DNA of 64,000 nucleotides, taken from Chromobacterium sp. IIBBL 290-4 (GTDB lineage Bacteria > Pseudomonadota > Gammaproteobacteria > Burkholderiales > Chromobacteriaceae). Positions within the stretch are counted from its first letter, which is position 1, and each line of letters starts with the position of its first letter. Of the stretch, positions 1 to 9,069 are shown piece by piece. The stretch is taken from contig NZ_CP100128.1 in the NCBI RefSeq assembly GCF_024207115.1, positions 744,001-808,000 on the forward strand, written 5' to 3'. The position numbers and the translations under genes are program-made. The notes below the pieces were generated by a model. It made no database searches, was not told the DNA's origin, and saw only the letters and a program-made list of their open reading frames with translations.

Positions 1-75
1 GCCTCCAGCGGCCTACGCTGTATTCAACGCTTAGATAAGCGAATACCTGACGGAAGCGCGAGCCAAATTCATCGC

Positions 76-127
76 TTGACAAAGGTTTCCATGGAAACCA
101 CCATGCAATTAAAGTTTCCAGGGAAAC
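76..127 (+). promoter_or_regulatory. promoter and paired palindromic operators of the marR cluster
   Basis: A TTGACA -35 hexamer at 76-81 runs into a perfect 16-bp palindrome, GGTTTCCATGGAAACC (84-99). A second dyad, GTTTCCAGGGAAAC, lies at 114-127. The two centres are 29 bp apart, about three helical turns. The second dyad ends four bases before the MarR start codon and contains the AGGGA that would act as its ribosome binding site. No good -10 hexamer is visible. Autorepression by the adjacent MarR protein is an inference from position and symmetry. Confidence 0.7.
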
Positions 128-131
128 AAAA

Positions 132-590
132 ATGAACTCCAATCAAATCAGCCATCTTCAAGCTCACCTCGGCTACTGGATGCGGATGGTCTCCAACCGC
201 GTTTCAGAAGAATTTCAGCGCGGGGTCGAAGCCAGTGGCGTGTCGGTGTCGGAATGGGTGGCGCTACGCGTCCTGTATGACCAGAGCAACACCACTCATG
301 GCTCGCTGACGCAAACGCTCGGCATGACAAAGGGAGCCATCTCGAAAATCGTCTCGCGCCTTGAAGATAAGCAATTAATCGAACGCAGCGTGGACGACGG
401 CGACGCGCGGCTTGTCGTACTGGCGCTGACGCCTGCCGGACGGGCGCTCGTGCCTCGTCTCGCGCAAATTGCGGATGAAAACGATCAACGCTTCTTTGGG
501 CATCTGTCTGAAGCGCAGCAAGCCCAGTTGCGCGAGTTGCTCGAGAGCATCGTCCGTCAACAGCAGCTCACGGAAATACCAGTTCGCTGA
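132..590 (+). CDS. MarR-family transcriptional regulator
   Basis: This 152-residue protein has the length and layout of a MarR winged-helix dimeric repressor. The recognition helix region includes the stretch around residues 60-80 (LGMTKGAISKIVSRLEDKQL), followed by a wing with the DGDARLVVLALT motif. MarR proteins usually repress their own operon and release DNA on binding small phenolic or electrophilic ligands. The start at 132 is preceded by AGGGA at a suitable distance. The gene is followed, 38 bp on, by a VOC protein and then a small transporter, so it probably controls that cluster through the two palindromes at 84-127. The ligand cannot be read from the sequence. Confidence 0.93.
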   Translation: MNSNQISHLQAHLGYWMRMVSNRVSEEFQRGVEASGVSVSEWVALRVLYDQSNTTHGSLTQTLGMTKGAISKIVSRLEDKQLIERSVDDGDARLVVLALTPAGRALVPRLAQIADENDQRFFGHLSEAQQAQLRELLESIVRQQQLTEIPVR

Positions 591-628
591 AACACTGATT
601 GCACCCTTCCCACAGCAAGGAGAAAACC

Positions 629-988
629 ATGATCGACCATATCGGCTTGCGTACCCATCAAATGGACCGCATGCGCGCCTTCTATGCCGCGGTGCTGGCT
701 GAACTGGGCTACGCCTTATCGGCGGACTACGGTGAATCCATCGCGTTCGGCGAAAAAATGACTTTGTGGATATCGGCATCGGATGCCGCGCCATCCAGCA
801 CGCATCTGGCTTTCCAAGCGCCGTCGCGCGACGCGGTTGAGCGCTTTCATGCCGCGGCGCTGAAGCTAGGCGCCGGCGACCATGGCGCCCCCGGATTGCG
901 CCCGCACTACCATGAGCACTACTACGCGGCGTTCGTCATAGACCCCGACGGCAACAATATCGAGGCTGTCTGTCACGACGCGTGCTAG
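629..988 (+). CDS. VOC-family (glyoxalase/bleomycin-resistance fold) protein
   Basis: A 119-residue single-domain vicinal oxygen chelate protein. It opens with MIDHIGLRTHQMDRMRAFY, the usual first beta-strand and helix with a metal-ligand His, and closes with AFVIDPDGNNIEAVCH, the usual final strand with the conserved Glu. The start at 629 is chosen because AAGGAG lies eight bases upstream; an earlier in-frame ATG at 599 has no ribosome site. VOC proteins range from lyases and dioxygenases to drug-binding proteins, and this short form often sits beside MarR regulators. The substrate is unknown. Confidence 0.88.
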   Translation: MIDHIGLRTHQMDRMRAFYAAVLAELGYALSADYGESIAFGEKMTLWISASDAAPSSTHLAFQAPSRDAVERFHAAALKLGAGDHGAPGLRPHYHEHYYAAFVIDPDGNNIEAVCHDAC

Positions 989-1020
989 CTGGCCGCGGAA
1001 TTCACATCAGGAGATTGGCG

Positions 1021-1464
1021 ATGGGCTCGAAAGCGATTCTTATCGGCGGTGTACTGCCGGCTGTTCTGCTCGGAACGGCGACGGTGCTGATGAAACTGAG
1101 CATGCGCGCCGGCTCTAGCATCATGGGCTACCTGGCCGTGGTCGGACTGACTGTTTGCGTGATTGGACTATTCGGCATGAGCTTCCTGAATCAGGATGCG
1201 GGAACGCTGAAATCGGCGGGCTTTGCCGTCGCGATGGGCGCAGCCTGGTCAATTGCCATCGCCACAATGGCCTATGGCATTTCGCGGCTCAACATCCCGG
1301 TTTCCATTATCGCGCCACTGACGAACTCAAACGCATTGATCGCCTTGATGCTGTCTAGTGTGATCTTCCGCGAATGACAAAACCTAAGCATGCCCAAAGT
1401 CCTAAGCGGCAGCTTACTCATTGTCTTGGGGGCGACAATCGTCTCCACTGCCCAATCCTCGTAG
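1021..1464 (+). pseudogene. EamA/DMT-type small transporter interrupted by an in-frame stop
   Basis: The frame starting at 1021 (GGAGATTGGCG before ATG) encodes four hydrophobic segments of a half-size drug/metabolite transporter, with the family-typical PVSIIAPLTNSNALIA segment. It stops at TGA 1375-1377 after 118 residues, right after VIFRE. Reading on past that codon gives QNLSMPKVLSGSLLIVLGAT and then a TAG at 1462-1464. That is the normal last loop and last helix of this family, in which the residue after the Glu is usually Trp. A single TGG-to-TGA change therefore explains the break. Either the gene is a recent pseudogene, the stop is read through, or there is a base-call error. Unbroken length would be 147 residues. 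Confidence 0.75.
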
Positions 1465-1518
1465 ATCGCCTTGCGCGAATAGCGTTTGCCATCAACCACC
1501 CCCCAAGAGGCAACTGAA

Positions 1519-2013
1519 ATGAACTCGAATGCCAACATCTCCATTCCCGCGGCAGCAGCCCGTGTCGCCGAGCAAGTGGCGGCGGATGTGCAAGCTGGGA
1601 GAATCGACTTCCCCAGTGGGCTTAAAGCCTTGGCCAGCGCCGGCTTCGTCGGATACGCCGTCGATTTTCGGACAGCGACGAAGACTTTCTTTCACAAATC
1701 CGGAGGCTATCAGGTGGAGTCTTTCATGGAGGAATTCATCGCGGCCGGCGGCGATAAGCATCGTTTCAAGATACGCAGCACCTTTGACGTGGAAAAAATC
1801 CGGGCGCTGCTGGAATGGGCGAAATCCGGCGACCCCGAATACACCTATGCCAAATTCGCCGCGCTGGCGACACAAGAGGGAGGGTGCGCCTTCTACAACA
1901 TCTCCTTTACCGCAGGCAGCAATCACTCAATCGGTTTGGACAACGAAACCCACACCGAACATTTCCCCGCAGGGACTGCGGAATTACTGCGCAGCCTGAT
2001 CGCGCAAGCGTAA
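1519..2013 (+). CDS. DUF1398 (YbcV-like) protein of unknown function
   Basis: A protein of about 164 residues. The N-terminal third reads GLKALASAGFVGYAVDFRTA and the C-terminal part ends with HTEHFPAG, which recalls the HTEWFPG-type ending of DUF1398/YbcV proteins. The start at 1519 is preferred over an in-frame ATG at 1486 because GAGG lies nearby upstream. It is the last gene of the marR cluster and is on the same strand. No catalytic motif is recognisable, and the family assignment rests on remembered motif similarity only. Confidence 0.55.
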   Translation: MNSNANISIPAAAARVAEQVAADVQAGRIDFPSGLKALASAGFVGYAVDFRTATKTFFHKSGGYQVESFMEEFIAAGGDKHRFKIRSTFDVEKIRALLEWAKSGDPEYTYAKFAALATQEGGCAFYNISFTAGSNHSIGLDNETHTEHFPAGTAELLRSLIAQA

Positions 2014-2160
2014 CCGACGCCCATTGCGATTGCGTCGGATAGCGTGGCGCCCCCTGCTCAATAGGGCGCCACTCATCCATCCTTCATGCGCGGATCCACC
2101 GTCCCACTTCACATGGCGTATTCGCTGCCATGCCAAACGGCGGTTCGGCTCATGCCCGGC

Positions 2161-2186
2161 AAAAACGGCGGGAATTCACCCGCCGT
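2161..2186 (-). terminator. intrinsic terminator of agmatine deiminase gene
   Basis: ACGGCGGG (2165-2172) pairs perfectly with CCCGCCGT (2179-2186) around a six-base loop. The run of A at 2161-2165 becomes a U-tract on the minus-strand transcript. It lies 14 bp past the aguA stop codon. Confidence 0.85.
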
Positions 2187-2199
2187 GCGCGATAACGCC

Positions 2200-3309
2200 T
2201 CAGCCAGCCTTGCCCGCCGGAATCTGCTGGGTGATGCAGTGGATATTGCCGCCGCCAAGCAGTACCTCGCGCGCCGGAACGCCGACAATTCGGTACTCGG
2301 GGAAGATCTCCTGCAAGCGGCTGGCGGCCGCGGCATCGGTGCGCTCATCCAGCAGCGGGAAGATAATCTGTCCGTTGCTGATCAGGAAATTGACATAGGA
2401 AGCGGCCATGCGCTCGCCAACCTCGCGCGGCACTGCCTGTCCGCTCGCCACCACGCCAGCCGTTTCATCCTGCTCATAGAACAAGGGGCCCGGGGCCAGC
2501 ATCTTGTGGATCTTGAGCTGGCGGCCCTTGGCGTCGCGCGCTTTGGACAGCACTTCGTAGGCGGCCTGCGAGCGCGGATACTGCGGATCCTGCTCATCGT
2601 CGACCCAGTGCAGCACCACCTCGCCCGGGCGGGCAAAGCAGCACATATTGTCGATGTGGCCGTCGGTTTCATCCATGAACACGCCTTCCGGCAGCCAGAT
2701 GAAGTGGCTCACGTCCAGATATTCGGACAGCAAGGCCTCAATCTGGGCTTGGGACAAATCCGGATTGCGATTGGGATTGAGCAGACATTCTGCGGTGGTG
2801 AGCAGCGTGCCTTCGCCATCGACATGGATAGAGCCGCCTTCCAGCACCAGCGGGGCTACATAGCGGTCAAAACCATGGTGGGCCAACACCTGGCGCGCAA
2901 CTTCGCTATCCTGGTCCCAAGGATGGTACAGCCCGCCATTTAAGCCGCCCCAGGCATTGAACTGCCAGTCCACGCCGCGCACATTGCCGGTCTTGTCGAT
3001 GACCACGGTCGGGCCGCTGTCGCGCATCCAGCAGTCATCGCTATTCATTTCCACCAGCGTCACTTCGGATGGCATCACCGCGCGGGCCTCGGCCATGCAG
3101 GCTGGCGGCACCGCCATGAAGACCGGGGTGGCCGCGGCAATGGCCTTGGCGATGGCGGCGAAGGTTTGTTGCGCTTCGCGGCCGGCATGGCGCCAGTTAT
3201 CCGGGCGCTGCGGCCAGATCATCCATACCGCCTGATGCTCAGCCCACTCGGCCGGCATGTGAAAACCGTCGGCGGCAGGTAGACTATTATTGTGCGTTGT
3301 ATTGTTCAT
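2200..3309 (-). CDS. aguA: agmatine deiminase
   Basis: A 369-residue member of the peptidyl-arginine/agmatine deiminase family, which turns agmatine into N-carbamoylputrescine and ammonia on the way to putrescine. Family signatures are present in order: [18 protein letters not shown] near the N-terminus, [34 protein letters not shown], and the C-terminal [15 protein letters not shown] whose Cys (about residue 358) is the expected nucleophile. Start 3309 is chosen because AAGGTGATC stands just upstream; an earlier in-frame ATG at 3363 would add a non-homologous leader. The gene ends in a strong terminator and is divergent from a LysR regulator that may control it. Cytoplasmic. Confidence 0.95.
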   Translation of the reverse strand: MNNTTHNNSLPAADGFHMPAEWAEHQAVWMIWPQRPDNWRHAGREAQQTFAAIAKAIAAATPVFMAVPPACMAEARAVMPSEVTLVEMNSDDCWMRDSGPTVVIDKTGNVRGVDWQFNAWGGLNGGLYHPWDQDSEVARQVLAHHGFDRYVAPLVLEGGSIHVDGEGTLLTTAECLLNPNRNPDLSQAQIEALLSEYLDVSHFIWLPEGVFMDETDGHIDNMCCFARPGEVVLHWVDDEQDPQYPRSQAAYEVLSKARDAKGRQLKIHKMLAPGPLFYEQDETAGVVASGQAVPREVGERMAASYVNFLISNGQIIFPLLDERTDAAAASRLQEIFPEYRIVGVPAREVLLGGGNIHCITQQIPAGKAG

Positions 3310-3527
3310 GTTGATCACCTTCGACTTGATAAATGCATCAGAAGTATTCAATAGATCGTGCATTTGCGGATGACAGACTCGGCACGTCTCCCGATCTGCC
3401 CGATATGGAGGCTAGAGCAATGCACATTCGCCGGGCGGATCAGCCTGCTCGAACGGCAGATTTTCTCTGCAATGAGCGACGAAGTGATTGACAGACGCAG
3501 TCTAGGGAGAGCCAAACTATTCAGCAA

Positions 3528-4523
3528 ATGAACAATACTAATACTTTCATAAATACGGTGCATGGCGTGAAACTGCATCAACTGGATCTGAACCTGCTGT
3601 TGGCGCTGGATGCCTTGGTCAGTCTGCGCAGCGTCACGCGCGCGGCAGAGAAACTGTTTGTCAGCCAGCCGGCGATGAGCCACTCGCTCAATCGCCTGCG
3701 GACATTCTTCGACGACCCGCTGCTGGTGCGCTCGCCGCATGGCATGCTGCCGACACAAAAAGCGCTCTATCTGCAACAGGGCGTCCATCAGGCGCTCAGC
3801 CTGCTGCAAAGCCATTTCAGCCAGCCGGAGGCCTTTGACCCGGCCACATCGACGCGCCGCTTCACCCTGTGCACCACCGATTATGTAGAGTGCGTGCTGA
3901 TTCCGCCGCTGGTGAAAAAACTGGCGGAGGCCGCGCCTAACGTTCATATCGACATCTCCATCCTGCGGGAAGACATTCCGGAACTGGCGCTGGCCGACGG
4001 TGAAATCGACTTCCTGCTGGGTTTTGACGAATACATGTCCATCCCCAACTATCTGTGCCGGGAAACCTGGCTGAACGAGCCGCTGATCGGCATCTTGCGC
4101 CATGACCACCCTCTCCAGAGCGATAGGCTGACACTATCGGATCTGATTGCCTTGCCGCATGTCTTCCACGCGCCGCTGGGCAATCTGAGGTCGCCTATGG
4201 ATGACTTTCTTGCCGAGCGTGGCTTGCAGCGCAAGATTTCGGTGCGCAGCCAAAGCTATATGGCCGCGGCCGCCATCGTCAGCAACACCGATCATTTGTT
4301 TATCCTGCCCAAGAAAGTCGCGGCGATGATAGCGGGCTACTGGCCGTTGAAGATGGTTGCGTTGCCGGAAGAGTTGCCAGGCTATCATCTTAACTGTATC
4401 TGGCACCCAGTACAGGATAGTAATCCTGCGCTGCACTGGCTGCGCGATTTGATGCGCAAGCTCATCGAATCCGATGAGGCGGCGCACGGCATGATGCTGC
4501 CCCGGTATTCGCCGCATGAATAA
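3528..4523 (+). CDS. LysR-family transcriptional regulator
   Basis: A 331-residue LysR-type regulator. The N-terminal winged helix-turn-helix is clear (LHQLDLNLLLALDALVSLRS, then AAEKLFVSQPAMSHSLNRLR at roughly residues 35-65), followed by a two-lobed effector-binding domain. The form with LDLNLLLALDAL and NLRSPMDDFLAERGLQR resembles the NodD/NahR-like branch. It is transcribed away from aguA with about 220 bp between the two starts, the usual arrangement for a LysR regulator and its target. Whether it senses agmatine, putrescine or a substrate of the downstream amidase is not visible. Confidence 0.93.
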   Translation: MNNTNTFINTVHGVKLHQLDLNLLLALDALVSLRSVTRAAEKLFVSQPAMSHSLNRLRTFFDDPLLVRSPHGMLPTQKALYLQQGVHQALSLLQSHFSQPEAFDPATSTRRFTLCTTDYVECVLIPPLVKKLAEAAPNVHIDISILREDIPELALADGEIDFLLGFDEYMSIPNYLCRETWLNEPLIGILRHDHPLQSDRLTLSDLIALPHVFHAPLGNLRSPMDDFLAERGLQRKISVRSQSYMAAAAIVSNTDHLFILPKKVAAMIAGYWPLKMVALPEELPGYHLNCIWHPVQDSNPALHWLRDLMRKLIESDEAAHGMMLPRYSPHE

Positions 4524-4596
4524 GTGCATCAAAATGAATCATTTTCCCGCATAACGCTATCTCTTGTAGATTAGCCGCCCTATTGCAGAACAGCCC

Positions 4597-4710
4597 ATGC
4601 GTGCGCCGGCTTCCGCGCGGCGCCTGAACGCGCTGACCCGCCTGCGCATGCAGGAAACGGCCACCGCGATGGGAGTGAAATCCGTCTTCTTAGTGGAGGT
4701 AGTAGCATGA
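4597..4710 (+). CDS. possible 37-residue upstream ORF overlapping the amidase start
   Basis: An ATG at 4597 opens a short frame ending at TGA 4708-4710, so its stop overlaps the amidase ATG at 4707 as ATGA. The peptide is Arg- and Ala-rich and begins MRAPASARRLNALTRLRMQE. ATGA overlaps are typical of translational coupling, but no ribosome site is evident at its own start and it matches no family I know. It could be a coupling leader or chance. Confidence 0.25.
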   Translation: MRAPASARRLNALTRLRMQETATAMGVKSVFLVEVVA

Positions 4711-6413
4711 TCGAGGTGACCGAACTATCCATTGCCGAGCTGCGCGCAGCGCTCGAATCCGGGCGTTCGACAGCGGTTGAACTGGTCAAGGCCTATCTGG
4801 CGCGGATAGAGGCCTACGATGGCCCCGCGACGGAGACCAGGCTCAATGCGGTGGTGGTGCGTAATCCGGATGCGATCCAGGAAGCCGAGGCATCCGATGC
4901 CCGCCGCGCCCGCGGCGAAACGCTGAGCCCGCTGGACGGCATCCCCTATACCGCCAAGGACAGCTATCTGGTGAAGGGGCTGACCGCCGCTTCCGGCAGC
5001 CCGGCGTTCAAGGATCTGGTTGCCCAACACGATGCCTTCACCATCGCGCGCCTGCGCGCAGCCGGCGCCATCTGCCTGGGCAAGACCAATATGCCGCCCA
5101 TGGCCAATGGCGGCATGCAGCGCGGCTGCTACGGCCGCGCCGAAAGCCCCTACAACGCCGACTACCTGACCGCGCCGTTCGCCTCCGGCTCCTCCAATGG
5201 CGCCGGCACCGCAACGGCCGCCAGCTTCGCCGCCTTCGGCATGGCGGAAGAAACCTGGTCGAGCGGCCGCGGCCCGGCTTCCAACAATGGCCTGTGCGCC
5301 TATACGCCGTCGCGCGGGGTGATCTCGGTACGCGGCAACTGGCCGCTGACGCCGACCATGGACGTGGTCGTGCCGTACGCCCGCACCATGGCAGACTTGC
5401 TCGAAGTGCTCGACGTCATCGTCGCAGACGACCCGATCAGCCGCGGCGACCTATGGCGCCTGCAGCCCTGGGTGGAGATTCCCAAAGCCTCGGCGGTTCG
5501 GCCGGATTCCTATTCCGGCCTGCTGGCTCAGCCCGACATGCTCAAAGGCAAGCGCTTTGGCATACCGCGCATGTACATCAACAAGGACGAACTGGCCGGC
5601 ACCAGCGAGACGCCCGGCATCGGCGGCCCGACCGGACAGCGCATCCATACCCGCGCTTCAGTGATCGATCTGTGGGAAGCCGCCCGCCAGGCGCTGGAAG
5701 CCGCCGGAGCAGAAGTCATCGAAGTGGATTTTCCGCTGGTTTCCAACTGTGAAGGCGACCGCCCCGGCGCGCCCACCGTATTCAATCGCGGCATCGTCTC
5801 GCCTGAGTTCCTCAATGACGAGCTGTGGGAGCTGTCCGGCTGGGCCTTCGATGAGTTCCTGCGCGCCAACGGCGACCCCAAGCTCAACAAACTGGCTGAC
5901 GTGGATGGCCCGAAGATCTTCCCGCACGATCCGGGCACCCTGCCAAACCGCGAAGGAGATCTGGCCGCCGGCATGGACGAATACGTCAACATGGCCAAGC
6001 GTGGCCTCAAGTCCTATGAGCAGATTGCAAGCGTGCCGGATGGCCTGCGTGGCCTGGAAAAGACCCGCAAACTGGATCTGGAAGACTGGATGGATCAGCT
6101 AAAACTGGACGCGGTGCTGTTCCCCACCGTGGCCGACGTCGGCCCGGCTGACGCAGACATCAATCCGCGCTCAGCCGACATCGCCTGGAGCAACGGCATC
6201 TGGGTAGCCAATGGCAATCTCGCCATCCGCCATCTTGGCGTCCCGACCGTTACCGTACCAATGGGGGTGATGGCGGATATCGGCATGCCGGTGGGGCTGA
6301 CTTTTGCGGGGCGCGCCTATGATGACAACACGCTGCTGCGCTTCGCCGGCGCATTTGAAGCCACCGGCAACAAGCGCATGATCCCGCCGCGCACGCCGCC
6401 GCTAGGTCAATGA
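4707..6413 (+). CDS. amidase of the amidase-signature family
   Basis: A 568-residue amidase-signature hydrolase with a Ser-cisSer-Lys triad. The general-base Lys lies in DGIPYTAKDSYLV (about residue 90), the Ser/Gly-rich signature is GSSNGAGTATAASFA, and the second Ser lies in ETWSSGRGPASNNGLCAYTP. Such enzymes hydrolyse carboxamides in the cytoplasm; the family includes indoleacetamide hydrolase, GatA and allophanate hydrolase. There is no GatB/GatC neighbour, so a tRNA amidotransferase role is unlikely. GGAGG stands nine bases before the ATG. No signal peptide is seen. The substrate is not determinable. Confidence 0.9.
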   Translation: MIEVTELSIAELRAALESGRSTAVELVKAYLARIEAYDGPATETRLNAVVVRNPDAIQEAEASDARRARGETLSPLDGIPYTAKDSYLVKGLTAASGSPAFKDLVAQHDAFTIARLRAAGAICLGKTNMPPMANGGMQRGCYGRAESPYNADYLTAPFASGSSNGAGTATAASFAAFGMAEETWSSGRGPASNNGLCAYTPSRGVISVRGNWPLTPTMDVVVPYARTMADLLEVLDVIVADDPISRGDLWRLQPWVEIPKASAVRPDSYSGLLAQPDMLKGKRFGIPRMYINKDELAGTSETPGIGGPTGQRIHTRASVIDLWEAARQALEAAGAEVIEVDFPLVSNCEGDRPGAPTVFNRGIVSPEFLNDELWELSGWAFDEFLRANGDPKLNKLADVDGPKIFPHDPGTLPNREGDLAAGMDEYVNMAKRGLKSYEQIASVPDGLRGLEKTRKLDLEDWMDQLKLDAVLFPTVADVGPADADINPRSADIAWSNGIWVANGNLAIRHLGVPTVTVPMGVMADIGMPVGLTFAGRAYDDNTLLRFAGAFEATGNKRMIPPRTPPLGQ

Positions 6414-6579
6414 GCGCCAGCCAGGGTTGACCAGAACTGCTATTCAACCAGTAGCAGTGGAGTGGAAGCTTCATTGGTTTCTTTGCGGGGGAATACCACT
6501 CTACTCTGGCCGAACCTTCATCCATAGCCAGTGGCGCTGGACGACGGCTTCACTTGAATAAGCACACAATAGAAACGAC

Positions 6580-6604
6580 AAACCCGCCGTTAGGCGGGTT
6601 TGCA
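6580..6604. terminator. bidirectional-looking intrinsic terminator after the amidase
   Basis: AAACCCGCC (6580-6588) pairs with GGCGGGTTT (6593-6601) around a GTTA loop. The hairpin is T-flanked on the plus strand and A-flanked on the other side, so it could serve both the amidase and the convergent ABC-F gene. The rest of 6414-6738 holds no other recognisable feature. Confidence 0.8.
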
Positions 6605-6738
6605 TGGATAGTGATGCGCAGTTCAGCGTTATATGCACGGACCCTGCGCCAACGCTTACGAACTATCTCGCGTAAGGCCAGCTAGCTGTCCAGTCCCGGG
6701 GGATTGGCCGCAAGGCGGCAGCGCGCAGACGGGCCGGC

Positions 6739-8406
6739 TTAACGCTTGCCGGCCGCCTCTTCTCGCCGGCGCTTGGCCTCTTCCAGCAGGTAGACCTGGT
6801 AATCGTCCAGATCGCCCGCGAAATCGCTGACCCCGCCGCGCGACACCATCCAGAATTCGTCGCACACCGCGCGCAGCAACGCCCGGTCGTGGCTGACCAG
6901 CATCACCGAGCCTTCGAACTCGTTCAGCGCCACGCTCAGCGCCTCGCGGGTGGCGAGGTCCAGATGGTTGGTAGGCTCATCCAGCAGCAGCAGATTGGGC
7001 CGCTGCCACACGATCATGCACAGCACCAGCCGCGCCTTCTCGCCGCCGCTCATGCTGCCGACCGGCTGCTTCACCATGTCGCCGCTGAAGTTGAAGGTGC
7101 CGAGGAAATTGCGCAGCCCCTGCTCGCGGCAATCGTTGGCCGGCGGCCGCATCGCCGCCGGGGTGTCGCGCGCCAGACGAAACATGTGCTGCAGCGGATC
7201 GTCCTCCGGCCGCAGCACGTCCAGCTCCTGCTGCGAGAAGTAGCCGATATTGAGCCCCTTGCCGCGAATGATCTCGCCGCCGACCGCCTGCAGCGCCTCG
7301 GCCACGGTTTTCACCAGCGTCGACTTGCCCTGGCCGTTGGCGCCGAGAATGCCGATGCGCTGCCCAGCCAGCACGGTGCGGTTCACATTGCGCACGATCA
7401 CCGTCGGCGGCGTGCCTTCCGGCGCGCCCTCCGGCGCCGGATAGCCGAACACCGCGCCGGTCATCGACAGCATCGAGTTCGGCAGGCTCTGCGGCTCTTT
7501 GAATTCGAACTGGAACTCGGCATCGGCCAGCACCGGCGCGATCTTCTCCATCCGCTCCAGCGCCTTGACACGGCTCTGAGCCTGCTTCGCCTTGCTGGCC
7601 TTGGCCTTGAAGCGGTCGATGAACTTCTGCAGGTGCGCCATCTTTTCCTGCTGCTTGGCCTGCGCCGCCTGCTGCAGGACCAGCTGTTCGGCGCGCATGT
7701 CCTCGAACTTGCTGTAATTTCCGCCGTAGCGCACCAGCTTGGCATTGTCGACGTGCAGCGTCACGTTGGTGACCGCATCGAGGAATTCGCGGTCATGGCT
7801 GATCACCACCATGGTGCCGGCGTACTGCTTCAACCACGCTTCCAGCCATACCAGCGCGTCCAGATCCAGGTGGTTGGTCGGCTCGTCCAGCAGCAGCAGG
7901 TCGGACGGACACATCAGCGCGCGCGCCAGTTGCAGCCGCATGCGCCAGCCGCCGGAAAAGCTGTTCACCGGCTGCTGCAGCTCGGCGACGCTGAAACCCA
8001 AGCCGAGAATCAGCGCCTGCGCCCGCGCCGGCGCGTCGTGGGCGCCGGCATCGTTGAGCGCGGTATAGGCGTGCGCCATGCGCATGTAGTCTTCGCCGGC
8101 CTCGGCCTCGGCCACCTCCCGCTGCGCCGCGAGCAGGGTGGTATCGCCTTCGACCACAAACTCGGTCGCCGTCTGCGCCGTTTCCGGCATGTCCTGCGCC
8201 ACCTGCGACATGCGCCATTGCGACGGAATCGACACATCGCCGCCGTCTTCGTGCAGCGAGCCGTTCAGCACAGCGAACAGCGAGGATTTGCCGGCGCCGT
8301 TGCGGCCGACCAGGCCGACTTTCTCACCGGGATTGAGCGTCACCGATGCGTTGTCGAGCAGGACTTTGGTGCCGCGGCGCAAGGCCACGTTTTTCAGAAT
8401 GATCAT
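6739..8406 (-). CDS. ABC-F family ATPase, YheS type
   Basis: A 555-residue protein with two ABC ATPase domains and no membrane segments. Walker A motifs are GLVGRNGAGKSS and GILGANGQGKST; signatures are FSGGWRMRLQLARALM and MSGGEKARLVL; Walker B/D-loops are LLLLDEPTNHLDL, twice. The linker between the domains is a basic coiled coil rich in Lys, Ala and Gln (KAKASKAKQAQSRVKALERM), the ABC-F interdomain linker that reaches the ribosomal E/P site. The N-terminus (MIILKNVALRRGTKVLLDNA) matches YheS. It ends about 80 residues before the usual YheS C-terminus and lacks the C-terminal coiled coil. ABC-F proteins act on stalled ribosomes or protect them from antibiotics. Confidence 0.93.
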   Translation of the reverse strand: MIILKNVALRRGTKVLLDNASVTLNPGEKVGLVGRNGAGKSSLFAVLNGSLHEDGGDVSIPSQWRMSQVAQDMPETAQTATEFVVEGDTTLLAAQREVAEAEAGEDYMRMAHAYTALNDAGAHDAPARAQALILGLGFSVAELQQPVNSFSGGWRMRLQLARALMCPSDLLLLDEPTNHLDLDALVWLEAWLKQYAGTMVVISHDREFLDAVTNVTLHVDNAKLVRYGGNYSKFEDMRAEQLVLQQAAQAKQQEKMAHLQKFIDRFKAKASKAKQAQSRVKALERMEKIAPVLADAEFQFEFKEPQSLPNSMLSMTGAVFGYPAPEGAPEGTPPTVIVRNVNRTVLAGQRIGILGANGQGKSTLVKTVAEALQAVGGEIIRGKGLNIGYFSQQELDVLRPEDDPLQHMFRLARDTPAAMRPPANDCREQGLRNFLGTFNFSGDMVKQPVGSMSGGEKARLVLCMIVWQRPNLLLLDEPTNHLDLATREALSVALNEFEGSVMLVSHDRALLRAVCDEFWMVSRGGVSDFAGDLDDYQVYLLEEAKRRREEAAGKR

Positions 8407-9069
8407 GGGAAGCGCCGTGCGGCGGCAGAAAAAAGGTTACGCCGCGACCGGCGACAAGGCGGGAAGACGACAGAAAAACGGCCAACATTGGCCGCATCAT
8501 GGCAATGGTGCGGCAGCGGTGCGCCGCCGCATGCCGCAAAGCAATAAAAACGGCACGGCGCAGATGGTAACACGCCCCTGCGGCTCCAAAGTGGAAGAAA
8601 GCTGACCTTCAACAGAGAAATCGCCGGTATGTGAATCTGGGCAGACGTTCAGAACAAATGGGATAACAGACCGCCTTGGCCGACCTCCTGTCCGACCACA
8701 ACAGTTGCATCGATGCAATGACGGGATTGGCAGGAAGCAACACATGCCAATGGCAAGCATGCGTAAGTTGAAAACAGACCGTTACGGTAAACATCATCTT
8801 GTGACGCTGAAGCAGATTTCGTTCAGATAAATCGAACGGTACTGCAAGGACACGCTGGGAAAAACCTGAGCCAATGGCATTGGCGGGGAGAATTGTTCAA
8901 TCAGCTTGAATACAATGAGAGAAAGCACAGTAGCGTCGGAACGATAACCCTGCGAATTTCGCAACATTATGGTTCCGATCACAGCTCTGATCCACGCAGC
9001 TGTCGGCACATGATTAGTCACACCCTTTCAGGTGTGCCCAAGCCTCCAAATTGAATCGCCCCCGCTTTA
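8407..9069. other. intergenic stretch without a supported gene
   Basis: About 660 bp between the ABC-F gene and the MFS exporter. Open frames of 60-90 codons exist on both strands but none has a ribosome site, codon bias or similarity I recognise. It presumably holds the promoter of the ABC-F gene at its left end; I see no clear hexamers. Confidence 0.5.

Noticed and set aside
8794..9021. 75-codon minus-strand frame in the 8.4-9.07 kb gap
   Set aside because: No ribosome site, no similarity recognised and ordinary composition; likely chance.
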